Assembly: GCA_022559845.1 (NCBI GenBank)
Contig: CM040126.1
Coordinates: forward strand, 224,818,641-224,882,640
Origin: Amorphophallus konjac
Taxonomy: Eukaryota; Streptophyta; Magnoliopsida; Alismatales; Araceae
DNA length: 64,000 nucleotides
Reading direction: 5' to 3'
Position 1 is the stretch's first letter. Each line of letters starts with the position of its first letter. Below the pieces are notes generated by a model, which worked only from the letters and a program-made list of their open reading frames with translations, was not told where the DNA came from and did no database searches. The position numbers and the translations under genes are program-made. Positions 11,016 through 21,486 of the stretch are shown piece by piece.

Positions 11016-11408
11016 ATATAAAGCCCAATGCAACAAAAAACCAATGCAATCCAATGCATGTCAATAATATGCATGAAGGCCTAGTCATCATTTTACCAAT
11101 GAAAAACATCATGTATGAAATACATCAAGAGACCAAGGTCAATGCATATGACCCAAGGTCTAAGAATTTGAACCAATCATCAAAAGTGAGGTTGACTTCA
11201 CAAAGCACATTTTCCATCTAAAGAAGTTATCCACCAAGCATCCAAACCATAAAGAAGTTATCCACCAAGCATCCAAACCTGCAAAATAAGATATTGCGAC
11301 ATAAGCTCCAAAGTGATCAGTGAGTATTTTTCACAATACTTACACACAATATATAGTTATCATCAAAACCATTGTCAAAGACAACGAGGGGACGCACAGA
11401 ACCCAACA

Positions 11409-13448
11409 ATCTCCCCCTTTTTGATGATGACAATATATTGTGACAATGTTAAAGTTCTCTCCCCCTTTGTCATTAGCAAAAAAAATGGGGGACTGAGGGA
11501 ATACACCTACCATGAGAGAAAGGTGTGTAAACTGAGAAGCAATCAAAAGTGTGGAATTTGATGTGCAATCAGGAGACGTGTGAAATAATTGCAAAGGCTC
11601 AATTTTTGTAAATTTTTGCTATATGTTTAACAAAATATGCACAAGTGGCATAAGGTAACTATATGCAAAATCTGAAAATTGAGTTATGCACAGAGTGTAT
11701 TGTGCTAGAAGAGCACATTATTCTTCCCCATTTGTCAAGAGTAAAAACCAACCGACAATGGGTTATTGAACCTGTTATATACACGTATAGCCTAAGGATG
11801 CATGTATGCAAACTTAAATGTGAAATGAAGTATGCAAGCAAGCAAACAAGCAAGCATGCATTAGAGTTAAGCACACAAACAGTACTATAGCTCCCCCTTA
11901 ATGGGGTAAGGGGATAGCAAAAGAACAGTTCATTCAAAATCAAAATGTGAGATATGAACCATAATCAAAAAAGGTAGTGCATTCATATATGCAAGGTACT
12001 ACATAAGCCATGATAAGAACAAATTCAAGATATACAATCATCACAAAAATACCCAATTGAAATTTATGTAAATGAGCAATGAACTTCAAGTTTATATGGA
12101 TATTAGCAGAGTTTCTAGAAAACACTAGAGGGTTCTTTCCTTCCTACACTTCCATTTTGATCCTCGACTATTGGTAGCTTCGCTCAACCCCTTTTTGTTT
12201 TTCTTTTATTGGATTTCACTGTTCGGCGCGAGTCACCTCATGTGTCTCAATGGGGTTTCCTGGCTTACTAGGATTCATCACAAAATGTGGATTTTGTTTC
12301 ACCTTTCGACGCGAGTTTCCTCATTTATTTCAGTGGGGATTCCCGGCTACTCAGTTAGACATACCACTTATTTAAGCATGCGGGGTAGGCAGCTTTTTCC
12401 TCACGATTCTCTCAATTTTCATGTAGAAATTTGTTTCCCATGAAGTGTTAAAAAGAATTTCTGAAATCCTTATCAATCAAAGTCATATGCATCATTTTAG
12501 GAATAATGTATGGGTAATTACTTTGGATGTAGAAAATGAATTTACCTATACACAGTTATGACTTCCCCTAAATGTATGCACAGTTGAAATGAATCATCCT
12601 CCTTTGTATATGTCACAATTCACACATGATCAAAATCACTGCATTTTATATAGCAAGGAGGTGAGGTCTTAGAAGATTTGCAAGGAATTGTGTTCTAAAA
12701 TTATATACATGCATTCAAGCAAGGATATAGCAAACTATTCAAACAAAGTGATTTTCGGTACGCGGCGGGGAACATAGGTCCGAAGACCACCATCACGCAT
12801 AGTGAAAGCTTCCGGCTAGACATAATCCAGCCTTCCACAAACACCATTTTATATACCAAAAAATCAAGACATTCAAGCACACAAGTATGAAGAATATGCA
12901 AATGATATGCATGATATGAGCATGTGGATGCGTATGTGAAATATGTATGCACATGCAAACTTATATTTACAAATGTGTAAAGATGTATATGATATGTGCA
13001 GCATGTTTTATGCAACTTAAGCATGTGATCTATGTATGCACAAGTGAGTGATTATTTACAAAAAGTAAGTAAGAGTTTGAAAACTCTATGCACAATGAGA
13101 AGCATTCAAACCAAATTTTATTTACAAGAGTTGATTATAAGTGTGAAAATAATTTATGAGAAGAGTAAAGTATTTGAAGACAGAATTTATTCACATGGAG
13201 TGAAAACAGAAGTGATCAAGTCATTCTGACATGGAACTCAAAAATTCTCAAGATTTCCAAAAGATACCATAACCAGTGAATTAAGTTGGAAGCATTTTTT
13301 CTCGAAACATAAATTTTACCTTTTTCAGATTTTTTCAAAGAGAACCATGTGAGACAAAAATTTTAAAACAAATCATTTTCTTCCTCACCTTGAGATCCCA
13401 ATGTTTATTAATTTCTTCGACCTCAAGGTACCCCTGCAAAATAGATTC
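11409..13448 (-). other. TR-GAG 3' non-coding interior with polypurine tracts
   Basis: On the minus strand a tract AAAAAGGGGGAGAT ends at 11409, adjacent to the 3' LTR. A second lies at about 11458-11467 (AAAGGGGGAGAG), with GGGGGAGC near 11890. No coding frame with recognisable domains is seen. This replaces all of pol: sequence is non-coding directly after the gag stop. Confidence 0.8.
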
Positions 13449-15175
13449 TCAAGTTGGATGTTTGGGTACCCAAACCATCTTGGGTCCCGAGGGGTTAGTC
13501 CTAACATGAACAGATGAATTCTTGTATCTCCTAGCAAACCAATCATCATCATTTCTCATGGTGGAACAATCATCCATTGAATGACCATTCTTACCACAAT
13601 AATAGCAATTGGAAGATTTTCCTTTCAAAAACCAATTGTCATCATTTTTCATTACATGACAATCATTCATCACATGTCCATTTTGACCACAGTAATGACA
13701 GGAAAGATTCTTTCTGGGAGACCATTCATCATCATTTTTCTTAATGAAGTAATTTTCAAAAACATGTCCATGCAATCCACAGTAATAGCAATGAGCATTG
13801 AAGGTTTTCTTCATTGGTGTATCAAGATTGTTAGGCTTATCAACAATTTTCAATTGTGACTTCAATGCTTCATTATCATCAAATTCCATCAAGGAACAAT
13901 CATACATGTCATGTCCATATTGTCCACAATAATAGCATGAAACATTCTCCTTCTACTTGGTGTATGATTATGTTTAACAAAGAAGGATTTTGCATGCACA
14001 GGAGAGCAATCAACAACATCTTTTTGTTTTTCAATTTCTTTATCATACAAGGACAAAGATCCATTCATCCTCTTAATTTCATTTTCTAGTTTCATGATTT
14101 GCAAATGAGAGTTAGCAATCTCTTGTTCACATGAAACAATTTTCTCATTCAACAGGCAATTAACTGTTTTGTGACTTTCAATTTCTTGTTCAAGAATATG
14201 CAGTTTGTCACAATCATCAACAATCACACTTTTTCCTTTTTCAATCTTTTCAAGATTTTTCAATCTACTTTCAAGTAAGGAAATTTGAATCAACAATGCA
14301 TTATTTTCATTTTGGAGTTTGTCAAATGAATTTTTGTTCATGAAGGTGTGTTCAAGTTCTTTCATTTGAAAACTCACGTTATCATTAACAATTTCATTCA
14401 TTGCTCTATTTGATTCAAATTTGTCATTCAAATTTTTGAAGTTTTCTACTTCCTTTCTCAGTTCTTTCAACTTTTCAGACTCATCATTAATCACCCATTT
14501 TCCCTTTTGATAGACAGAGAGTTCATCACTCAATGCCTTAATTTGTTCATTCAACTTTTCATTTTCCTCTCTCAAACAACAAATTTTATCTCTATGTATT
14601 TCAACATCAGCGAAGAGAGATTCATTCACATTTTTGAGTTCTAAGCATTTCTCACATAAAGCATTTTCATGAAAAGGATTTTCAAGTTTCTTCTTGAGCT
14701 TTTTATTTTCAGATTTTACTGTTTTATGTCTTTCAAGCAACTCATCATAGGCATCCATCAATTCTTCAAAACTTAATTCATCATCAGAATTTGAGTCAGA
14801 AGATACCTCCTTGGATTCTAGGCCTGAATGATCATCCTCACTATTTGCCATCATGCAAGCATCTTCTAGCCCTCCTTCATGAAGCTTGATCAGTTGATCC
14901 ATGATTTCTTTGATCGAGCCCCAATCAAGAACAAACGGAAATTTGTTAGAGTCAATTGCAACTTTAAGAGAATTCAAAACAAAAAGATTATCAGAGTTCA
15001 TTTTCCTATGTTCATCAGTCCACCTTAGTTCATTTTTGGGTAAGACATGTGGACCATGAGAGATTAATTTTATGAGTTTCGGATCAATCCCAGAAATCCA
15101 AACACACAATTTTCCAAGCCATGATGTAAAATCAAAACCATCAAAGACAGGAACTGAATTTAGACTAGCCATCAT
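13449..15175 (-). pseudogene. gag: TR-GAG gag with four CCHC-type knuckles, one frameshift
   Basis: An ATG at 15175 opens 428 codons. A copia gag N-terminus (FDGFDFTSWLGKL, about residues 1-100) is followed by an acidic stretch and a long Glu/Lys/Asn coiled coil (about residues 130-400). Near 13940-13970 the frame slips by one. The second frame (to 13449) carries four knuckles: CYYCGQYGHDMYDC, a second whose last Cys is Tyr, CHYCGQNGHVMNDC and CYYCGKNGHSMDDC. It ends with GPKMVWVPKHPT, the motif that in full elements leads into protease. Copia gag usually has one or two knuckles, so four is unusual. A single slip in an otherwise open frame means recent inactivation or an unusual frameshift. 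It would package element RNA into particles. Confidence 0.88.
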
Positions 15176-15229
15176 AAAAAGATCTTTTCTCCTAGACCGT
15201 GAGGTCCGCTGAATAAAAATCAGAGACTG

Positions 15230-15243
15230 GGCTCTGATACCAA
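15230..15243 (-). other. Primer binding site, TR-GAG
   Basis: On the minus strand TTGGTATCAGAGCC follows the 5' LTR end at 15245 by one or two bases; iMet type, the same as Copia-A. Confidence 0.93.
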
Positions 15244-15244
15244 T

Positions 15245-18159
15245 TGTTGGCCCAGACTAGATGGCGGACAAGAAGGGGGGTTGAATTGTCCCCTTTACCT
15301 AGATGGCGGATTTAAAAATTCTCTTTACTGAACACAGTGGAATTAAATATCAACTACTTGATTAGCCTAAACACATATGAGATTTAGCAGGTTCTCTCAA
15401 TCTTTCCGATCTCACTCGTAATAACAATGCAAATGTTAGAGAAAATTATGCCTAGTACGAATAACAGAAGTAGCAGTGTGCAGTGGTGTAGTGAGTAAAA
15501 ATCTATTAAACTAACCTGTGAAGCGAGATAGAAGAAAGGGACAAACACACAGGCAATCACAAAGGACACGGAGATTTTTAGGTGGTTCGGGACCACAAGG
15601 GCTCCCTACGTCCACCCCTCACCCAACCGGGTGAGGCTTCACTACACGCTACCGAAGTAGCAACACGGGGATGAACCCCAACCACACACACACACGCTGC
15701 TTCCGCAGCAATATCTACACACGGGGAAAATCCCCAACACGCTGCCACTGCAGCACACAACCACACACAGAATCGGGGAACACGCCCCGGACACTAATAA
15801 CCACACGGAGTCGCAGCTCTGTCAACACACAACCATCCACAGGGAAACTTTCCCACAATAATGCCCAGCACACGGAGACGCAGCTCCGCCCACACACTAT
15901 GACTTTCCGAGTTTGAGAAAATGAAAGGATATACAATGAACACCCAAACTATTTATCTATGCTCAGCTAAAAGGATAGAAACCTTTGTAAATCAAAGATA
16001 GATAACTCAAATAGATGCAAACAAGATGAAGCACTGAACCCCCATGAGTAGAGAGAGGTTTAAGAAGATCTTCTCTAAGCCCCAAGTCGGAGGGTAGCCG
16101 GATTCCAATGTTGAGGACGTCCACGCGATCCTCTCTTCAATCCGCTTCTTTCTTTCTTCAATCACGAGTTCAAACTCCTCCTGGATGTAGATGATATCCG
16201 CACTCTTCTCCAGCTCCTCTCCTTTCCCTCTTTCCTTTCCTGCACAAGAACACAACGTTAGAGCTCCACTCTTATTGAAATCCCCAAATTCGCATCATAT
16301 ATATAGCAGCATGATAAGTTGTGCAAAAGACTATTATACCCTTGCAAAACCCTAACAAAACCACCCTAATATGTTCATTAGTAACCCAAGGGCAAGTGTG
16401 TAAATTTTCAGCTCATTTGGATGTGATTTGGTCGGGTTTCGGCGACTTACGGAAATCCCGCACGGTGCTGCGAACAGGGGTGGGTCGACCCACTTTGGAG
16501 GGGGGGTCGACCCATCTGCCAGACAGTTGCTGTCTGGGCAGATTTCACAGGGGGGGGTCGACCCACTTGGCAGACAGCAAGCAGTTAGGCTTTTTCTTGC
16601 CCAGGGGTCGACCCATTGAGTGGGGGGGTCGACCCATTAACCTAGAAACATGATCAAAAGGTTTCTAAACCATTTCCAAACATTCTAAACATGCAACCCA
16701 ATAAATTAAAACAAGAATTGCATTAAAAAATAAGTTCTCACCTTGTCATTCACGATTTTGAGAGCATAACCTGAAAAACTCAAAAAACCTCATCTTCATG
16801 ATGCATGAAACACATTTAATCTAATAACACCTCATAGAAGGTGTTCATGAAAACAACCCACACAATTGCCCAAAGCTTAAATCACTAAAGCATGAGAGCC
16901 AATGGAAGAACCCTTCAATTATTCAATTCCTAGAAGGAACCCATTCATGAATGCCAACCTTAAATCATATATGAGTGATATGCATGATAATAAGTGATGT
17001 GCATGAGAATTCATTCTAAACCCGAATGGCATCAATTTATGTCCAACCAAAAATCATTCCTCCTCATTCAACATGTAAATCAAATGACTATGCATTGAAA
17101 ACAAGATGTTAGCATCAAACACATCATTTTCACAATAAGAGCAAACTTCCCACTTGAAATGCAGTCAATATAAGTCAAGTGCATGAAAAAGGGATTTTGA
17201 CCCCAATCAAAACACTATGAATATGATCCACTTTGTATATGCATGAAACTGAATGTATAGACTTGGAAACTTGAAGGCACAAGACAATGTATAGACTTGG
17301 TAGAAGGCCAATGTGTAGACTTGGAAGATAGAAGCCCAGTGTATAGACTTTGAACTATGAAGGCCAATGTATAGACTTGATAGTGTGAAGGCCAATGTAT
17401 AGACTTGGATTGAAGAAGGCCAATGTATAGACTTGATAGTGTGAAGGCCAATGTATAGACTTGGATTGAAGAAGGCCAATGTATAGACTTGATGTGTGAA
17501 GGCCAATGTATAGACTTGGATTGAAGAAGGCCAATGTATAGACTTGAAGTGTGAAGGCCAATGTATAGACTTGGATTGAAGAAGGCCAATGTATAGACTT
17601 GATGTGTGAAGGCCAATGTATAGACTTGGTGGCCAAAGGCCAATGTATAGACTTGATGGCCAAAGGCCAATGTACATACTTTGATTCCAAAAGGCAATGT
17701 GTAGACTTGGAGGATGAAGGTCAATGTATGGACTTGGCTGATGAAGGCCAATGTACAGACTTTGAAATATAAAGCCCAATGCAACAAAAAACCAATGCAA
17801 TCCAATGCATGTCAATAATATGCATGAAGGCCTAGTCATCATTTTACCAATGAAAAACATCATGTATGAAATACATCAAGAGACCAAGGTCAATGCATAT
17901 GACCCAAGGTCTAAGAATTTGAACCAATCATCAAAAGTGAGGTTGACTTCACAAAGCACATTTTCCATCTAAAGAAGTTATCCACCAAGCATCGAAACCA
18001 TAAAGAAGTTATCCACCAAGCATCCAAACCTGCAAAATAAGATATTGTGACATAAGCTCCAAAGTGATCAGTGAGTATTTTTCACAATACTTACACACAA
18101 TATATAGTTATCATCAAAACCATTGTCAAAGATAACGAGGGGACGCACAGAACCCAACA
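15245..18159 (-). repeat. TR-GAG 5' LTR
   Basis: 2915 bp, nearly identical to 8311-11408 apart from a shorter U3 array (about 19 instead of 25 units, 17251-17765) and one missing palindrome unit (five copies, 16481-16638). Its TATA box is at 16297-16306. Confidence 0.95.
15581..15636 (-). other. Two-hairpin LTR RNA element, TR-GAG 5' copy
   Basis: Same structure as at 8647-8702: hairpin 1 at 15617-15636, hairpin 2 at 15581-15616. Confidence 0.75.
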
Positions 18160-18164
18160 GAAAG

Positions 18165-18591
18165 TATGGAAAATAAAAATGGCAGACCAATGACTGAGTA
18201 AGCACTGAGAAACTGAGTGCACCATCAAAGAACTGGAGAATACTTAGGTCATGAAGTGGCTCAGGTTATCTCTGATTCTATGGTCAAAATAACAAGCACT
18301 GAGAAACTAAGTGCTCCATCAAAGAAATGGAGAACACTTATGTCAAGAAGTGTATCTAGTTACTTTGTTCATCTGGTTAAAACATTGTTCCTCAATTAAA
18401 ATTCGGGATTGTCATATTGTTTAACTTCAATATGTATCCTTGTCACTCCCAAAGATTCTCACTATTTTTCGGAGAGTAAGATACCATTAAACAATTTCTC
18501 GAATGATTAATGTGATTATGGTTTACTAATATTATCAGGCACAATAAACTTATCCAATGAATGTAGTGCATAAATTCTAATTTTTATCACC
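18165..18591 (+). other. Copia-A 3' non-coding region, middle part
   Basis: Sequence between the right TR-GAG duplication and the left LARD1 duplication. It contains an imperfect direct duplication with a 94-bp period: AGCACTGAGAAACT at 18201 recurs at 18295, the copies running to about 18352. No coding frame is supported. Confidence 0.8.
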
Positions 18592-18596
18592 TTTAA
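18592..18596. repeat. Target-site duplication TTTAA, left copy (LARD1)
   Basis: TTTAA at 18592-18596 recurs at 27192-27196, directly outside the TGTAATGCCC...CGTCACA ends. Confidence 0.93.
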
Positions 18597-18989
18597 TGTA
18601 ATGCCCCATATTTTTCGGATATTTCTCAGATCAGGATCCGTGGGTTTCGGATCGTCTTTTCGTGAGTTGCGGATTGTGTCTGAGTGAGCTTCAGACTTTT
18701 ATACCGGATTGTCAGACCCATTGGAGGTGTGCCCGTGAATTTCCTTGGGTCTGTGGGGTTGTGAGGAGCACGCCGATAATTTTTTGGAATTTTCAGAGCG
18801 CCCTTGTGGGTCCCGGATCGCGCTTTGGGTATTACGCGTGTTTTTGTCTGTCGGACCTACGGAACGCCGTGTAGGGCGAACCATTGTGCTCTCTGACTCC
18901 ATGATGGTACCAGTGCATTGTGCATTTTCTGAGGATCGTGGGGAGTATTTTTCCCTATTTTTAAAATTTTCTAGAATTTCTGGATTTTC

Positions 18990-18997
18990 TATATAAA
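18990..18997 (+). promoter_or_regulatory. TATA box plus pyrimidine patch, LARD1 5' LTR
   Basis: TATATAAA is followed by CTCTCTCC-rich sequence to about 19080. The 3' LTR copy is at 24642-24649. Confidence 0.7.
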
Positions 18998-19544
18998 CCC
19001 TCCCACCCCTCTCTCTCCTCTCATTTCTCACTCTCTCCCTCTCTCTCTTCTCCCACGCTCTCCTCTCACTCTCTCCTCTCCGGCGGTCGACAGACCGAGG
19101 CGGGGGTGACGCGGGGCGACGCGGGCCAGGAGGATGGTGAGGATGGGTCGAGGATTGAGGAATGGGGGCACGGTGAAGTCGATTCACGGGCGTGAGGTAC
19201 CGGCGGGGTTTCGTGGGTGTTTATTCATGGATCGGCGTCCACGGCGCGTCGAATCTTCGATGGAGATAAGGGGATGGTTCCCTAACCGGTGTAGTTCATT
19301 TCTCCGCGTTTTATAGGCCGAGGCGAGGTCAAGAGTGGGTTTATTTCACGTTTGGGGGAAATTCCATGTTTAGGGTGAGCGCCAATTTTCGGCCGATTCG
19401 AGGCCCGATCAAGGTTTTGATTGTGGTTTTGGGTTGTAGGAAGGTCTGAGGATGATTTCCCTATGTTTTCCCCTTCGCCTGGGGGTGAATGGGGCGTGGA
19501 TCCGAACCCACGGTGGGGTTCGGTCCGTCCGCGGTGAACGCAGG

Positions 19545-19700
19545 GGGCGACCAACGTTGTTACCCTGGGTGACCAGAGATCTGGCCCGCCAAGGGGGAGG
19601 GCGACCAGGTGTCTGGCCGCCCTCCTGGGGAGGCTTGGCCTGGGTGGCCATCGCCTTGGCCGCCCAGCCCCCTGGGCGGCCAGGTATGTGGTCGCCTTGC
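19545..19700 (+). repeat. GC-rich palindromic cluster in LARD1 5' LTR
   Basis: Repeated words such as GGCGGCCA, TGGCCGCC and GGGCGACCA can pair with each other. It follows the anchor GAATGGGGCGTGGA. The 3' LTR equivalent (about 25185-25395) has roughly 45 bp more, containing extra GGCGGCCAAGACC-type units. Confidence 0.75.
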
Positions 19701-21486
19701 CCAGTGAGTCCCGGGTCGGCTTGTTTTGGGGTTCCCTTCGCTCGTGGTGTCCGTGTGTGGTACGGATGTGCGGACAAGGTGTCCGGGTGATCCTCCATGA
19801 TTCCGGGAGATCTGTGTTACCTCGAGTTATGTACTCATGCATTTTGAGGGTTCGGGTGACCCCGTGTGTGCTTTGGGTTCTATGAGGCACTCGAGTGAGT
19901 CCTCGTGAGTGAGCATGAGTGCGGGGGGCCCTCTCCGCGCGTCGTGAGTTTTTCCGGAGTGTGGCTTCTGAGTGGGCCACGTGTTGGGCCCTGAACTGTG
20001 AGTTTGATATCCTAGCCTGGGGCTGGAGGTCTTGTGTGTTCCCTTGTGAGGGAAGGGTCTCGGCAGTTGTTATCTGCCTCGTGAGTCATCGCTTCGTGGT
20101 TTCAGACCTAGAGATTAGGCCAGATTGACGGCTTAGTGTTGTCGCGTACAACGGTCTCGACCCCGAGTCTTGTGACTTAAGGACCATTGTGATTATTTGG
20201 TCTAGTGGACTATCCAGTGTCAGGTGGCTTCGAGTCACCTGTTACTCCGTGTTTTGCGTAATGGGTGCGTGCGTGGTTTTCTGTGTCCACGTTCTGTGAG
20301 CCCCCACTAGTCATAGCCTTCTTATAGCACGCGTGTGTTGACCCACCCGGGAGTGGTGGAGCGGCTTACCCGAGATAGACGGTTCGTGGCTGGTTACCGT
20401 AGGCCCCCCACGCGCAGCCTGAGTCTGGGCTTCGGGGGAAGAACTAGCTAGAGGATAGACCTATGGTGTATGGTCTATGTGTGCACACTTGACTGAGTGC
20501 ATCGGGCACGCGCTGATATGCGCGACCTCAGTTAGTCCTCGTTTTATGTTCCTGGTTACAGTACGGTGCCTCAGTCTCCGCATGGGGCATTGTAGGGAGA
20601 CACCTGAGGTTGCGGACTCAGTCATCAGTGGATGCCTCCGGCCTTGCTTCTGGTAGGCAGTACTTCCGTCATGAGACGTGAGTTGTCGTGTCCCGGGTTT
20701 CTGTTACCGTCCGTGAGATGGGGCTTCGTGTATTGTTTCGGGAGCGTTCCCGGAGTTGAGGTCTGGGGTTTCCGGTGAGCGTCACCGAGGGCTTTTCCCT
20801 AGACAGCATTGTGTTCACGACGGTGAGGTCGGGACCGTGTTTCCAGACCGTGTGGTTTCGGCTTGGGCCCTCCTGTGAGGGCAGGCCTCCGCGGCGGAGG
20901 TATCGTAGCGTTTTCCTAGTAGCGTGGCTAGGGCGGTCCCGACAGTGGGATCGGGATGTCGGGTTCGTGGCTTGGTTGTCCCCCGACTGGGAGATCGGGT
21001 CGTGTTTTCTGGTACAGTAGGAGTAGCTGTAGAGCCGAGGTTTTACTGGCCACCGTAGTTACCGTTCCTGCTGTTGTTGTCGTTCTTGTAGTTACTGCTT
21101 TCCGTGTCGCCGTTATTTTCAGTTGGGGTTCCGCGAGACCCCTACTGGGCCATTGATAGGAGGCTCACCCCTACTTTTTAGGTGCGACGGTTCTTTCTTG
21201 AGGTTCGAGGGTGCTGTGCGGAGGTTCTTAGTTGCCAGCTCGTCGGGCCGATTGTTCACTCGGCATTTGGTACGTTTCCTGCCTTAGACTGTACTTTCTA
21301 TTGTATTGGACTCTATTGTAGTTGTTTATTTATTTCTGTTAATTATTGAATTATCTTACTTTATTTCCTATTTCCTTATACCTCCACACTCCTTTTAGCC
21401 CTTCCGAGCCTCGGCTCGTGGGCGGCGGGCCAGGATTCGAATGGTATCGGGTTCATTTCTCGGTATCCGGATCTCGGGTCATCATA

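Larger units (their letters stand above)
8311..11408 (-). repeat. TR-GAG 3' LTR
   Basis: 3098 bp, bounded by TGTTGG and CCAACA. In transcript orientation (minus) it holds a tandem U3 array, a cluster of GTCGACC palindromes, a TATA box at 9363-9372, the two-hairpin element and the G-rich stretch next to the LTR end. A direct duplication of a ~32-bp unit (AAGAAGTTATCCACCAAGCA) lies at 11217-11280. It is longer than the 5' LTR because of extra array units. Confidence 0.95.
8311..18159 (-). mobile_element. TR-GAG: gag-only Sirevirus-like retrotransposon nested in Copia-A
   Basis: Complete minus-strand element with LTRs 8311-11408 (3') and 15245-18159 (5'), a primer site at 15230-15243, gag at 13449-15175, polypurine tracts beside the 3' LTR and 5-bp target duplications. 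There is no protease, integrase, RT or RNase H anywhere in the 3.8-kb interior, so it depends on enzymes supplied in trans. The LTRs differ by only scattered substitutions outside two repeat arrays, so insertion was recent relative to the other elements here. It matches the class of terminal-repeat retrotransposons with only a GAG domain. Confidence 0.93.
18597..21486 (+). repeat. LARD1 5' LTR
   Basis: 2890 bp, starting TGTAATGCCC and ending ATCATA (CGTCACA in the 3' copy). TATATAAA at 18990-18997 is followed by ~70 bases of CT-rich sequence, a pyrimidine patch typical of plant core promoters. A palindromic GGCGGCCA-type cluster is at about 19545-19700. Confidence 0.93.

Noticed and set aside
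10293..11112. Three overlapping minus-strand frames of 220-257 codons made of SLYIGL/SIHWPS/VYTLAF repeats
   Set aside because: They are the three readings of one stop-free tandem array in the TR-GAG LTR; the same occurs at 17207-17863. There is no start context or domain.
13581..13859. Plus-strand 92-codon frame
   Set aside because: It is the antisense shadow of the zinc-knuckle region of TR-GAG gag.
19282..19980. 232-codon minus-strand frame with Pro/Arg-rich product
   Set aside because: It lies antisense across the GC-rich LARD1 LTR; the 3' LTR copy breaks the frame.
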